From: Zygnema cylindricum | Taxonomy: Eukaryota > Streptophyta > Zygnematophyceae > Zygnematales > Zygnemataceae | Length of the DNA: 64,000 nt | Direction: 5' to 3' | NCBI GenBank assembly: GCA_037447655.1 | Contig: JBBHKE010001154.1 | Coordinates: 92,917-156,916, forward strand | Shown: in pieces, positions 22,982 to 34,400 of the stretch | Layout of the letters: each line of letters opens with the position of its first letter | Position numbering within the stretch: the first letter of the stretch is position 1 | Position numbers and translations under genes: made by a program | Notes under the pieces: generated by a model | Databases searched by the model: none | Told to the model about the DNA's origin: nothing | The model's input: the letters and a program-made list of their open reading frames with translations, nothing else

Positions 22982-25900
22982 CGTTATGGGTCTGTCATCA
23001 AGAATTCCTATCTTTTCCGGGGATAAGTATGTTAACTGGGCGGATATGGTGGAAACACATTTTGAAAATATCAATCTTTTAGATATCTTGGATGGTTCGC
23101 TGGATGAATCTGATCCGTCATGGTCTAAGAAAAATACGCAAGCTCGTTCTATTCTCAAATTTTGTATATCTGAGGACTTAGCTATGTCTCGGATAAAGAT
23201 GAAAAAGGCAATTGATATCTGGAAATCTCTTAAAAGTGATTATGAAAAGGCCAAAGTCCAGGAAGAGCTTCTATTGGCTGGAAAAATTTGGTACTATAAG
23301 TACACTGGCGGTACAATGGTTGAATATTCTAACAAATTTCGTATCCTTGTAGATGCACATGCTTGTGCAGGTGGGGTGTTTCCTCCTTTTCAACAGGCGG
23401 CATTGCTCATGAGGGGTCTCCCTCGTAGTATGAAAAGAGCGTCTAACATGCTCAAACAAAAAGATAAAGCTAGCTGGACTTTACGGTTAGGCATCAATAT
23501 TTTACTAGAGGAGGAAGCTACATCTAATATTCTCAATGTTGAGCAAGTAGAGGCTTTTAATTCAGACTTTGAGAGAAAGGGACAGTTTAATCAGCAAAGA
23601 AATCAGTATAATAAGTTCAGACATTTTAATCAAGGTGGAAATAGACAATCCAACAATGCATGCTTTTATTGTAGTGAGAGAGGTCATGGATACAAATTTT
23701 GTCCTAAGCTTAAAAAAGCTAACGATACAGGTTTATACCGGCCGGGATGGCAACAAAGCCAGTTTTACAAAGGCTTCACGGGGACTTCACCTCGTGGAAA
23801 TGCACTATTTTCGGCTTCTTCGTCTCTCCAAGACGAGAATTTGACGGTTTCTACGGAGGACGATACGGATCTATTCGCTATGGCGGCTGCAATGGAGGGC
23901 GCGAAGGACCCCGGATGGATAATGGATACATGAGCGTTAGCCCACATGTGCTGGAACAAGGCCATCTTCAAAAATCTGAAAGCAACGTCGGAGAAAAATA
24001 TTTATTATGCTTGTGGAATGAGTGTCCAAACTCGTGCAATGGGTGATGTGTCATTACTAGTTGATGTAGATTGACAAGCAATTGAAAGGACTCTTCACAA
24101 TGTCTTATTTGTGCGTGACTTTAAGAAAAATCTGTTTTCTACGTCGTTGGTAGAGAGCAAAGGCTTTGAGGTTAATTTGAAAAATGGTCGGCAGGTTGTT
24201 AGCAAAAATGGCAAGGTTGCGGTTACAAGTACTAGAGATAGTAGCAAGATGTATCGCATGGATATGGCTAATACCAAGAAGAATGATGTTCTGTACTCTG
24301 GTATTTTGCACTCAGATGAGTTGTGGCATAAAAGATTAGGCCATGTAAATTATGATAGTTTGAAGAAAATGGTCCTTGCTGGAAAAATAGAGGGTGTATC
24401 AATCATAGATGAGCCGGTCAAAACTTGCGATGGTTGCGCTTTAGGCAAAATCCACAGATTGCCATTTCCTAAAGAGTCTGAGCATCGGTCAACGAAACTT
24501 TTACAACAAATTCATTCAGATGTCTTTGGTTCGGCGAAGGTTCCATCTACCGGAGGGATGAAATACATGGTCACCTTCACAGATGATTTCTCCAGGTTTA
24601 CTAAAGTTTACTTCATGAAGGAGAAGAGTGAAGTGTTTGGTCACTTCAAACACTATAAAGCATGGGCTGAAAAACTTCATAATTCATCTATTCTACAGCT
24701 CAGATCGGACAATGGTGGTGAATATACATCGAAAGAATTTGAAACCTTTTTACTTGAGGAAGGCATTAGTCATCTATTGACTGTTCCATATTCACCGGAA
24801 CAAAATGGGGTGTCGGAAAGATTGAATAGAACTCTCACGGAAAGCTTTAGGTCTATGCTCGCAGAAAAAAATGTGGATCCGAAATTCTGAGCTGAGGCTC
24901 TAAATTGTGCAGTGTATATTAAAAATAGGATAGGATCAAGATCGGTAGAAACAACTCCTTACGAAATCTCGACAGGTAGCAAACCAGATGTTAGCCATTT
25001 CAAGGTCTTTGGTAGTCAATGCTTTATATTGGATACGTCTACAGATAGATGAAAAATGGAACCGAAAGGATTACCGGGTATTCTGTTAGGATATGATGAT
25101 CACTCAAAAGGTTATAGAGTCTTTGTGTTTGAAAGGCAGAAAATAGTTGTAGCTAGAAACATCATTGTTAAGGATGAACTAGACTCCATAGATTTATTTC
25201 AAATGACAGAGCAGCAAAAGCAACAGAAAGTACAGGAGTATGTCATCTTAGATTGCATGCAGGAAATTGTCCCGCAGATTCCACAAACTCCGGTAATAAC
25301 TCCGGAGTCAGACTCTCTCCACGTTCCTCACCAACTTCGGGTCCAGACGGACCAAGAGCAGTCAATACACACGGATCGCAACCAGCGCAATCCGCAAGAC
25401 ACGGATCGCAACCAGCGCAATCAGCGCAATCAGCGCAATGCGCGACATTCGACGATCTCAGCCTCAGAATTTCCGGGGGGAAGAAGATCAAGTAGCCGTC
25501 TGCAAGCAAGCTCTCACTTTGCCTACTCGGCATTCTTAGGGGAACCCTTGACCATCCCAGAGGCCTTCTCATCACCAGAGCGGAATCACTGGATTGAGGC
25601 GGCAAACGACGAAATGAAGTCGATTATGGAGGCTCAAACATGGGAGCTCGTGGACCTTCCTCCAGACCGAAAAGCGATCGGCAGCAAATGGGTATTCAAG
25701 GTGAAGTTAAATCCCGATAACACCATTGAACGCTATAAGGCCAGACTTGTGGCGTAGGGGTACAATCAAAAGGAAGGAATCGATTTAGAAGAAACATTTT
25801 CTCCGGTTGTAAGATTTCCAACAGTTAGGATTTTGCTATCCCTAGCTGCTATAGAAGATATGGAAATTCATCAGATGGATGTAAAAACGGCCTTTTTGCA

Positions 25901-27131
25901 TGGAGAACTAGAAGAGACCATTTACATGCAGCAGCCTGAAAGTATGTGGAACTAGGAAAAGAGCACTTAGTATGCAAGTTGCTAAAATCTTTGTACGGCC
26001 TAAAACAAACCCCCAGACAGTGGAATATAAAGCTTGATGAATTCTTGACTAGTATAGGATTTCAAAGGATAAGTTTTGATCACTCTGTCAACGTTCTAAA
26101 GGGTGAAAATGGGATAGTGTATATAGTAGTATATGTAGATGATTTGCTATTAATTAGCAAATTAATGGCTGAAATTAACAAAATCAAAACTGCCCTAAAT
26201 TCACGGTTCGAGATGAAAGACCTCGGTGAGGCAAAATATATTTTGGGTACCCAGGTAGAGAGGGACAGAAATAAGAAAATAATAAAATTGACTCAAAAAG
26301 AGGCTATAGAAAACATGTTAGATGAGTACGGAATGCGGGGGGCAAAAAGATGTTTAACTCCAATGGAGTTTCGGCAGAAGTTAGAGGAAGAAGAGACAGA
26401 ACCAGGTGTCATTATTAGCGAGTATTTAGAGTCAGGGGAGAATGATCCTATGACAATAATACCTTATAGACAGATAGTGGGAAGCTTAATATATTTCATG
26501 AACTGTACCCGTCCTGACATTGCTGCAGCAGTCGGGGTACTGAGCAGGAGTCTAAAAAATCCGAGAAAATCTGATCTTGATGCAGCAAAGAGAGTCTTAA
26601 GATATTTGGCAGGCACTAAAGATCTTAAACTCACTCTATGCGGAGGAGAAGTCAAGCTGCAAACATGGAGGGATGCAAGCTATGGCGACAATCCAAGCCG
26701 GAAATCCACCACGGGATTCGTTCTACAAATTGGGAACGGTACTTGCTGTTGGAGCAGCAAACTTCAAAAGGTGACAGCGCAGTCGACAATGGAGTTAGAA
26801 TATATGGCAGCAAGCTCGGCCCTCAATGAACTCTTATGGGTAAAATCCATGTTACAAGAACTAGGGTACATGCAAGTTGGTCCACAGGTGATCTGGTGTG
26901 ATAACCAGGCTGCCATTCTCATTGCTTCTAACCCGAGTCATCACTTCAAAAGCAAGCACATGGATGTACGATTACACTTTGTAAGAGAAAAGGTGTACTC
27001 TAGAGTGATTAAATTATGTTATTTGCCAGATGCAAAAATGATTGCTGATATGCTCACTAAAGCCCTTCCTGCTCCTAAGTTGAAGTATTGTAGAGTTGAA
27101 TTGCTGCACTGCTATACTGCCACTCTGCGAT
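22923..27131 (+). pseudogene. Copia-B gag-pol polyprotein (broken)
   Basis: Gag starts at 22923 (MSTSTTTAAPPPAPVVVEQH) and continues VMGLSSRIPIF with a zinc knuckle CFYCSERGHGYKFC near 23660. The protease active site reads D-T-stop-A at 23926-23934, so the Gly codon has become TGA. Integrase (HKRLGHVNYDS, HSDVFG, DNGGEYTSKEF) runs to a stop at 24888 (W to TGA). A linker follows with a duplicated Arg/Asn/Gln-rich stretch (25370-25440), then RT (TWELVDLPPDRK, YVDDLLLISK) with a stop at 25756 and a frameshift near 25940, and RNase H with CDNQAAILIA ending near 27131. At least four nonsense changes and one frameshift make it inactive. Confidence 0.9.
22983..22995 (+). promoter_or_regulatory. Primer-binding site of Copia-B (initiator tRNA-Met anticodon arm)
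   Basis: GTTATGGGTCTGT, one nucleotide after the LTR end. The first eight bases match exactly, and the rest could pair with the plant initiator tRNA-Met anticodon stem with G-U wobbles. Confidence 0.65.
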
Positions 27132-27255
27132 AATTCCACCATTGTGAGGTAGTGGGATTGGGTGACTTGCTAATTGCTATATTGCTATGCTGCGATGCTG
27201 CGCTAGTTTATCACCGCAACTGCGCAGGGATAATGAGTCTAGAGCTTTAGGGGAG

Positions 27256-28003
27256 TGTTGTCTTTTTGGAAAGCTTTCATTCTCAGAGCAGCGCAGCTGC
27301 TTTACAGACAAAGCAGCGCAACTGCTATACAGACAGAGCAGCGCAGCTGCTATACAACAGAGCAGCGCAACTGCTATACAGCAGCGCAGCTGCCATACAG
27401 CAGAGCAGCTGCTATACAGCAGAGCAGTGCAGCAGCGAAGCTGCAACACAGACAGGACAAGGCAACCACGATTATATTTGATATTGTCCGTACGGACAAC
27501 GCAACGTGTGATATTCTTAATGTGATTCTGTACAGGATAGAGCAACTGCGATAGATACAATTCTAGTTAGCTTAGTGATAGCTCAATGGTAGCTTAGTGA
27601 TAGCTCAATGGTAGCTTGACAGATTAGTGGTAGCTTGGTGGTTTGATGTACCTCTCAAGTACACTGGTGTTGCCTGTTCAACACAAGTATAAGACTTAGG
27701 ACTCATAACATATTATGTATCCAGACTTCTAAGTAGTAAAACTGCAGACAGTTTTTGTGAAACTTCTGAGTATTATATCTTGAGTGTTGTCAAAACAATT
27801 GTGCTATAACTTTAGGAGTTATCAGTGTTTATGCTACTCTATATTCTGATAGAGTTTTGTGAGGTTTGGATGCTTGTATAAGAATTGGTGAGCACTTAAG
27901 AACAGCTGTTTGGTAGGATTCTTGATAGCTTCTGAGAGTGTATCATGTCTACTTCTACTACTACTGCTGCTCCTCCACCTGCACCGGTGGTTGTAGAACA
28001 ACA
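27256..28003 (+). repeat. Copia-B 3' LTR
   Basis: 748 bp, beginning TGTTGTC after GGGGAG and ending ACAACA before the target duplication CACGT. It reproduces the first gag codons (ATG at 27944). Confidence 0.93.
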
Positions 28004-28008
28004 CACGT

Positions 28009-28665
28009 CGCATATGACATGTGCCTTCCGCCAAGGATGATGCGATGCCACCGGAAGCCGCAAGAAAATCTTTGACGTAGGATATTGTTTCACGCTTCTG
28101 TTGCCATCCACGAACCTTTTCTGACATTTTCGTACGCTTTTACACATCTTAAGTTTCGTCCGCCTGTACAAATTTTATTCAATACGTCGTACGAGTCACT
28201 TTTTACCTTCGCTGATACAAATATGTGGTCACAATTCGTTGTTATAGATTCTCTGAAGATTAGCAAAATCGTATTCTTGTATTACGTGGCCAAATCAAAG
28301 TGGGCCACGCAAAAAAAACGTCGATTACTGACCCGACAGAATGTAACGGTCGCTTCAGTTAACAAATTTTCGATGTTTTCAGAGAGAGCCTAATGGAACA
28401 ACGCTCTTAGACGACGTTCTATCGCGTAGAAGCTTGTAAACCACGTGTTCTAGATTGAGTGGCACCACGTAATATACGATAAGATATTGAAAATCTTTAA
28501 AGAATTTCCACACCGACCAATTCTAATTTCAAATCTTCATTTGCGTACTATGTACGTGTATACCAAGTCACCATACCACACAATTTGGTTATTTTTTGCA
28601 AACGCCTTGTTTTCTACACCAGCTCGGGTTTTAGGGTTTGTTCTTTTTTAGGAAAACGAAAACTG
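28009..28665. other. Right part of M3 copy 2 and right fold-back arm
   Basis: 28009-28406 completes the M3 element. 28410-28665 is the inner part of the right fold-back arm. No gene. Confidence 0.65.
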
Positions 28666-28668
28666 TTA

Positions 28669-29760
28669 GGGCACTTTCCCTTGTAGCCAAAACATAGTCT
28701 TGTAACTTTGATTTTTAGCGAAGATTCTCCGTACTATTTTCAGAGCATTTCGATATAACGCAATTGAGGGCAATTTTGCATGTAACCGAAACTTTAGTCT
28801 TTTAGCTTTGTTTTTAGCGAAGATTCTCCGTACTACTTTTAGAGCATTCCTATGTAAAAAAATGAAATCGTTACTTAAGATTGTGACAGATGTAGGCGTG
28901 GGTTTAATTTGTGACAGTTGTAGAAAACTAAAACCCTCGCAACAATTGCTGACGTTTACAAAATAGCGACGGTTGTAGACGTCTAGCTACTTGTGCCGTT
29001 GTAGATGTTTATGGTTTGTGACATTTTGACGTTATTCTCAAAGTAGGACACTGTCTACGTCACAAATTCTAAAACTTTCCCCAATGGTTTCCCGATTTTG
29101 TTTTTTAGTCTTTTCTCACTCTACTTGCCATCAAAATACGCCGAAAGATAGTAAAAAGAAATCGTTTTTAGAAATCTTTCATTTGATACCATTATTGGCG
29201 TTTTTCATCGCAAGGAGTGTGAGATAGACGCGGTAGTGGGAGAGGGAGAGAGAGAGAGGCCGTTTCACGAACTTCGCTTTTGCGAAATGGCTTCCGTTGG
29301 TCGAGACCCCTCCACGGCCTCCGTACAGAAAAAACTGCACAGAAAAAAAGTTACAACTAGGCTGAAAACCTACAGTGAGTTTGTTTTTGGTACTCCGCGC
29401 ACAAAAATTTGTCAAAAACTTCCGACACGTGAGACATTATCGGCCTATTCGCTCACATCATGAAACTTTATTTAAAATCACATTGCGAGGTGATTTTATA
29501 TAAAGTTTAAAGATGAGCTGGGATGACGCAAAAGTGGGTCGAAATGCGCTAGACGACAAACATCATCACGCTAAACCACAAACTCCACTACATTTAAACT
29601 TTCAAGGTCACATAACTTGTACGGTGGTAATTTTCATTTTTTTGGTATGACTGCGGATTTTATCGTTTTTTTCTAAGTTATAGAGGAAAACGATAGAAAA
29701 TAACTCTATGGAGGAAAACGATAGAAAATAACTCTAACTTTAGCACATGGGAAAGTGCCC
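28669..29760. mobile_element. Harbinger-like MITE family M2, copy 2
   Basis: Termini GGGCACTTTCCC and GGGAAAGTGCCC, flanked by TTA at 28666-28668 and 29761-29763. It is longer than copy 1 because its first ~115 bp are duplicated (TTTTTAGCGAAGATTCTCCG at 28720 and 28810) and a GGAGGAAAACGATAGAAAAT segment is doubled near 29690-29730. It interrupts the right fold-back arm. Confidence 0.88.
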
Positions 29761-30107
29761 TTAAAAACAGTGTGACGAGAAAACATCAACATAAATAGCG
29801 TGATGAAAGAGCATTACGAGATTACTTTTGTATTTTCAGTTGTCTTTTGGAGGGCACATATCAGGTGCAAATTTTGAGAATTTTGTTGGTTGTCCATCGT
29901 GACACGTAGTTTTTATTCAGCATGTTGCGACTCATTTTTTTCCTGTAGAAATTGAACCGAATGCCTCGCGAATGAATATTTGACAATCATTGTTAACTTC
30001 TTAAGCTTCGAAGAATATTGGTAAGATTCTATGCAATGTTTTTAGCATATAAAAACAAAATAAGCAAAACCGCTTGTTAAGGGTAGGCGCTGATTTCTGT
30101 AAACTAC

Positions 30108-30341
30108 ATCGTGAATCGCTATTAATGTTTATAACACTAATTCGGCGCCCCCAAATTTTGGCACTCGAACCTACAACAAAACCAATAACACTAATTGTAT
30201 TTTTAAGTTAATTTAGATACGTTGTAATTAGCGTTAATGACTCTAGTTTAAGTTTAGCTTAAATTGTTTGACATACGGAATGTGTCAATCCGTAATACAT
30301 TGGACTTTGTTAGGTATGAAAATAAAAAACAATGTTTATAA
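30108..30341 (+). repeat. Left flank of Copia-D, TA-MITE-like sequence
   Basis: From about 30103 it matches the left end of the 55.6-kb MITE (a GTGAATCGCTATTAATG block, then CACTAATTCGGCGCCCC). The right partner, expected beyond 43009, was not clearly found. The Copia-D target duplication TATAA is at 30337-30341. Confidence 0.5.
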
Positions 30342-30637
30342 TGTAGAAATTAAAGGCTATTTTAGTATTTTATAGGTTTGGAAAAATGCAGAAAAAAAGC
30401 AGAGGCAGTCTGCCTCTAACTCCTCCCTCCAGCTTGTTGAAATTAAAGGTATTTTCTAGGTTATTTAAATGATTTAAGTAGGAGCAAGAAAAAGCAGAGG
30501 CAGTCTGCTTCTAACTTCTCTCTCTAGCCCCCATACTTGTCGTAGTCACTGAAGGCTGGAGAGGAAGCTAGAGCCATGGCTGCCTATGCTCCTTCTAGAG
30601 TCAGAAGGCAGATCCTTAGCAAACTTACCAAAAATAT

Positions 30638-30720
30638 TGACGGACCCAGGATTTGATCCTGGTACCTACCATCCGTCAAAGAAGTCGTTAGTCGTACCCT
30701 GTAGTCTAAGACCAGTGCTG
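30638..30720 (-). other. tRNA-like module in Copia-A LTR (antisense to the element)
   Basis: On the minus strand the B box GATCAAATC (30658-30650) sits in a CAGGA/TCCTG stem followed by GGTCCGTCA, like a T-arm and acceptor end. A weak A box lies about 55 nt upstream. The second copy is at 35992-36074 in the 3' LTR. Confidence 0.6.
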
Positions 30721-31049
30721 AAGTATATAGGGCACGATAACTACTTAAAGATGACGAAATAGAGAAGTTCGATTTACTGACAAACGGACCACAATCACAC
30801 AGACACAGTTAAAATAGAATTACACTGGAAATGTAGTACTTGTATTTTAACGGCTATAAATTAAGGCCGACATCAATTTAACGACAGAGAAAGAAGCCGG
30901 CATCACGGAATGGTTGATTTGGCGGTTTGCGGTCATGACCACAACATGTGACACATGGCTGCATGACATTGGATAACGGCATCTCCGGGACATACTATGA
31001 AGAACCCAGATATGGCAGGCGTCGTCTTTCTGGCCTTGGCCTACAATGG

Positions 31050-31200
31050 TCGTACATAAAGTACTTCGGACCAAGTACCTTTCTGTACTGTACACTCAAT
31101 TGATTGGATCCGTACATCAGTAGGAGAGGGTTTAGAGAGGGGTTTAGGACTTAGAAAATTAGAGGTAGCCGCCTCTCTCTTAGAGGGCTCTTGTATAAAA
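31050..31200 (+). promoter_or_regulatory. Copia-A promoter block: GTAC cluster, CCAAT-type box, TATA
   Basis: Six GTAC cores occur between 31050 and 31115, then ATTGG at about 31103, then TATAAAA at 31194-31200. The same order is found in the LTRs of C, D, E and F. Transcription should start about 30 nt downstream of the TATA box. Confidence 0.6.
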
Positions 31201-31228
31201 GGGTCATTTTTGACCATTGATAATTAAC

Positions 31229-31280
31229 TGCTCAGGGGAGCAAATTCAAGGATTATTTTTGTGGCAGACTCAAGGGAGCC
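31229..31280 (+). promoter_or_regulatory. Twin leader hairpins in Copia-A U5
   Basis: TGCTC-AGGG-GAGCA (31229-31242) and GACTC-AAGG-GAG (31267-31280), separated by a T-rich spacer, lie just downstream of the predicted transcription start. Equivalent pairs occur in C, D and F; E keeps the second one. Confidence 0.55.
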
Positions 31281-31405
31281 AACCCTTTCAATGGGTGGAG
31301 TTTGGTTAGTCTGTATTCTGTCAACGTGTCAGCAATATTCAGACAAAGCTTAAAGAACTGAGGTTATCCTAGAGGCTTCTAGCAAGCTGCCTACTTTGAG
31401 TACCA

Positions 31406-34400
31406 ATGGAGGTCTCAGATTTGCAGGTTATGGGCCCACACTCTAGGGTGCCAATATTCAATGGGACTGGGTTCATCTACTGGGAGAGTATGATGATGGG
31501 AGCCCTATGTGAGAAAAGATTTTGGGGAATAGTGAGTGGGCGAGTGAAGCGCCCATCCGGTCCTGCTATTCCTCCAGGGTTTGGAGGAAGCAGATTTGGT
31601 AGGAAACCAGATCCACCGTCATCAGAGGAATCAGAAGACGGAGAAAGCATCGTGATGGAAAAAGGGAAAGAAAAAGTGAAATCCACACCTATAGCAACCA
31701 GATCTGCTTTCATGTCTCCTATTCCGAGGAATGAGGAGAATGACATCGATACTTGGGACAACAACAACATGGCAGCCAAGCATTTTGTCCTCCGTCATCT
31801 CACACAAGACTCGCCGGTCCTCATTTGCAGGTGGAAAGGGCATCTGATATGTGGGATGCGCTTATAGAGATGTACCGTAGCGGTACTATTTAGGAACAGA
31901 AGCTAGCAGACCAAAGGATCAATGGATACTTTCACAAAGGAGAGAAGATGCTCGATTTCTGCAATGAGCTGACTATACTCTTCATGGAGTTAGAGTGTCC
32001 CGGAAAAGTAGAAACCGAGAAGACAAAGGTACACTGCTTACTCATGAAACTACCCAATGAGTATGAGAACATTGTAAACCGGGTACAGGATCTACCGGAC
32101 TCCAGGTGGATATGGAACTCAGTAGTTGGTATGATTATCGTCCGAGAGAATACAATGGAAATCCGGAGAGGAGTTAAGAATGGACAAGCCTTGGCGGCTG
32201 GAGCAAGTTGGAGAAACAAAGATTCACGGAAACCCCTTGGAAGCCATGGAGGGGGAGGCCTGAAAAATCAATCCGATGAATCCGGAACAAGGGGACCAAA
32301 GGGCCTCTGTCATTTTTGTAAGAAACCCGGGCATTACATGGCAGAATGTACCAAACTGACCGAGCTTCGGACAAAGGAGGGGCAGACCGGGGGTCTAACA
32401 CGAGGGAAGAAAAAGGCACTTGTCACACAGGTACTCGAGGAGGAATCCGATGAGGACGACGAACTTCTCTTGGATGAGGAGTTGGAGGCAAAAACAGAAG
32501 TCAAAATTCCACAAAAGCAGAAATGTGCTTTCGGTGGACTGAAAGGTGAAGGAGGTTGGATTGTGGATTCAGATGCATCCATGCACATGTGCAAAGATAA
32601 ACATATGTTTACTAAGCAGAGAAAGATCCCTACAGTAGAGATGAAATATGGGGATGGGAAGGTAGTGACCACTACTTATGTAGGATCGGTAGATCTGAAA
32701 GTCGTAGTGGAGGGAAAAACCTCAATAGTTACCTTCTCCGATGTATTGTTTGTTCCGGAGTTAAACAAAAATCTTATCTCTACGTCTGTATTAGATGATA
32801 AAGGATTTGAAACTAGCACCAAAAAAAGAGTCTTTATAGGTAGCTTTGAGGAAGTCGTGTATTTCACTACTGAGAAAGGTAGTCAAGGAATGTTCAGGCT
32901 TGCTTTAAGTAATGAAAAACTCAAACTTTACTATGCTGGTGTCAATGATATTATGTTGTGGCATAAGAGACTTGGGCATGTGAATCTAGAAAAGTTAAAA
33001 GAGATGAAAAAATTGGGAGTAGTTGAAGGGGTACGCTTTGGGGAAAATGATAATGTGAGTGATTCCAGTGGGTGTGCTCAAGGTAAAGCACACAGATTAC
33101 CATTCCCAAAAAAAACAACTTATAAAGGAGAAGAAGTTCTTGATTTGGTACACACGGACATTTGGGGACCGGCGAGAGTGCCATCACCCGGAGGTAAAAG
33201 ATTTATGCTAACCATTACTGATGATTGGTCTCGGTACTCCCGGGTATACTTTCTGAAAAATAAATCAGAAACTCCGGAGTATTTCAAACAATATAAGGCA
33301 TGGGTCGAGAAACTTCACGAGACCTCAATAAAGAGAGTAAGAAGTGACAATGGAGGGGAATATACCTCCAATCAGTTTGAGGAGTTCTTAAGGGAGGATG
33401 GTGTTCAACATCAAAAGACAGTTCCAGAAAACCCAGAACAGAATGGTGTTGCCGAGAGATTGAATAAGACAGTAAATGATAGTGCCCGGAGTATGTTGTC
33501 AGATAAAAGGATAGGAAAAAGATTTTGGGCAGAAGCTATGAATTGTGCTAATTATTTGAGAAACAGAGTTCTAACTTCGGCGGTGAAAGGCCAAACTCCA
33601 TATGAGAAATGGACCGGCCGAAAACCAGATCTATCTCACTTAAAGGTTTTTGGTAGTAAAGTCTTCAGTTTAGATACAGATAAATCAAACTGGAAACTAG
33701 ATCCTAAAGGGAAACCTGGATACTTGCTAGGATATGATGAGGATGTAAAAGGATATAGAGTGTATGATCTAAAGAGAGAAGATATAATTTTAGTAAAGCA
33801 TCTGGTAGCTATGGATGAAGGGAAGTCAGTATATCCCTTTAAATCCTCAAAGTCAGTTAGAATCAAATTTGAGTCAGACAATTGTGATGACGTTCATCTC
33901 CCTAACTATCCTGGTTTTCAAGAAGATGATACTCTTGCAGGTTCGGATGATATCCTCGCAGATTCAAAACAGACAGAGAAAGACTTGAACTTGGAAACAC
34001 CAATGACACAAGCGGAAGACGTGGTGGAAACGGATATGGATCCGAGGGACAGGGGAGAAGCCGTGGTGAATCGAAAGAATCCACGAGAACCATCTATTCC
34101 AGCCGCAGATTTTGAGGGAGGGAGAAGAAGCAGCAAAAGGCTTCAAGAGAAACAAGTTAATAACAAGGTAACTAAACTATCTCACCCGGATGAACCTCAA
34201 ACATATGAAGAGGCAATGAACTCTCCGGAAAGAAACCGGTGGAAGACGGCCATCAATGAAGAAATGGCTTCAATCATGGTGGCTGATACATGGGAGCTGG
34301 TGGATTGTCCACCCGATAGAAAACCAATTGGATGTAAGTGGGTTTTCAAACTAAAACTGAATCCGGACAATACAATTGAGCGGTATAAGGCTCGGTTAGT

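Larger units (their letters stand above)
15782..28003 (+). mobile_element. Copia-B, Ty1/copia LTR retrotransposon (host of Copia-C)
   Basis: Target duplication CACGT at 15777-15781 and 28004-28008. The 5' LTR is split by Copia-C into 15782-15827 and 22283-22981 (745 bp in all); the 3' LTR is 27256-28003 (748 bp). Both begin TGTTGTC and end ACAACA. The polypurine tract GGGGAG precedes the 3' LTR. It encodes a full gag-PR-IN-RT-RNase H series with several stops. Its LTR differs from the other five elements: it carries a GCAGCTGC-rich array and lacks the tRNA-like module. Confidence 0.93.
15478..28406. mobile_element. Harbinger-like element family M3, copy 2, split by Copia-B
   Basis: Left end GAGTGAGGTTCCATTAGG and right end CCTAATGGAACAACGCTC are inverted repeats (14 of 18 match), flanked by TTA (15475-15477 and 28407-28409). 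Removing Copia-B and one copy of its target duplication leaves about 702 bp, similar to M3 copy 1. It inserted near the centre of the fold-back element. Confidence 0.7.
13041..30107. mobile_element. Fold-back (long inverted arm) element, heavily interrupted
   Basis: The left arm (13041-13193, 13468-13856 and about 14565-14740) pairs in inverted orientation with the right arm (28410-28665 and 29764-30107). Landmarks in order: GTAGTTTCCAGAAATC at 13041 against the complement of GATTTCTGTAAACTAC ending at 30107; AACATTACAAAGAATCTTGCC; TACGTGTCA; ACAAAAGTAATCTCGTAA; GTACGCAAATGAAGATTT; TTGGTCGGTG; and CACGTGGATTACAG. The arms become continuous only after removing a hAT-like MITE, an M2 MITE, two Harbinger-like elements with Copia-B and -C, and an unidentified block at about 13857-14564. 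The ancestral element was therefore about 1.5 kb with a short centre. The class is not certain. Confidence 0.75.
30435..31425 (+). repeat. Copia-A 5' LTR
   Basis: Contains, in order, the conserved ACTTGTCGTAGTCACTGA box (30535-30552), the antisense tRNA-like module, the GTAC cluster, a CCAAT-type ATTGG, TATAAAA at 31194, two small hairpins and the gag ATG at 31406. Confidence 0.93.
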
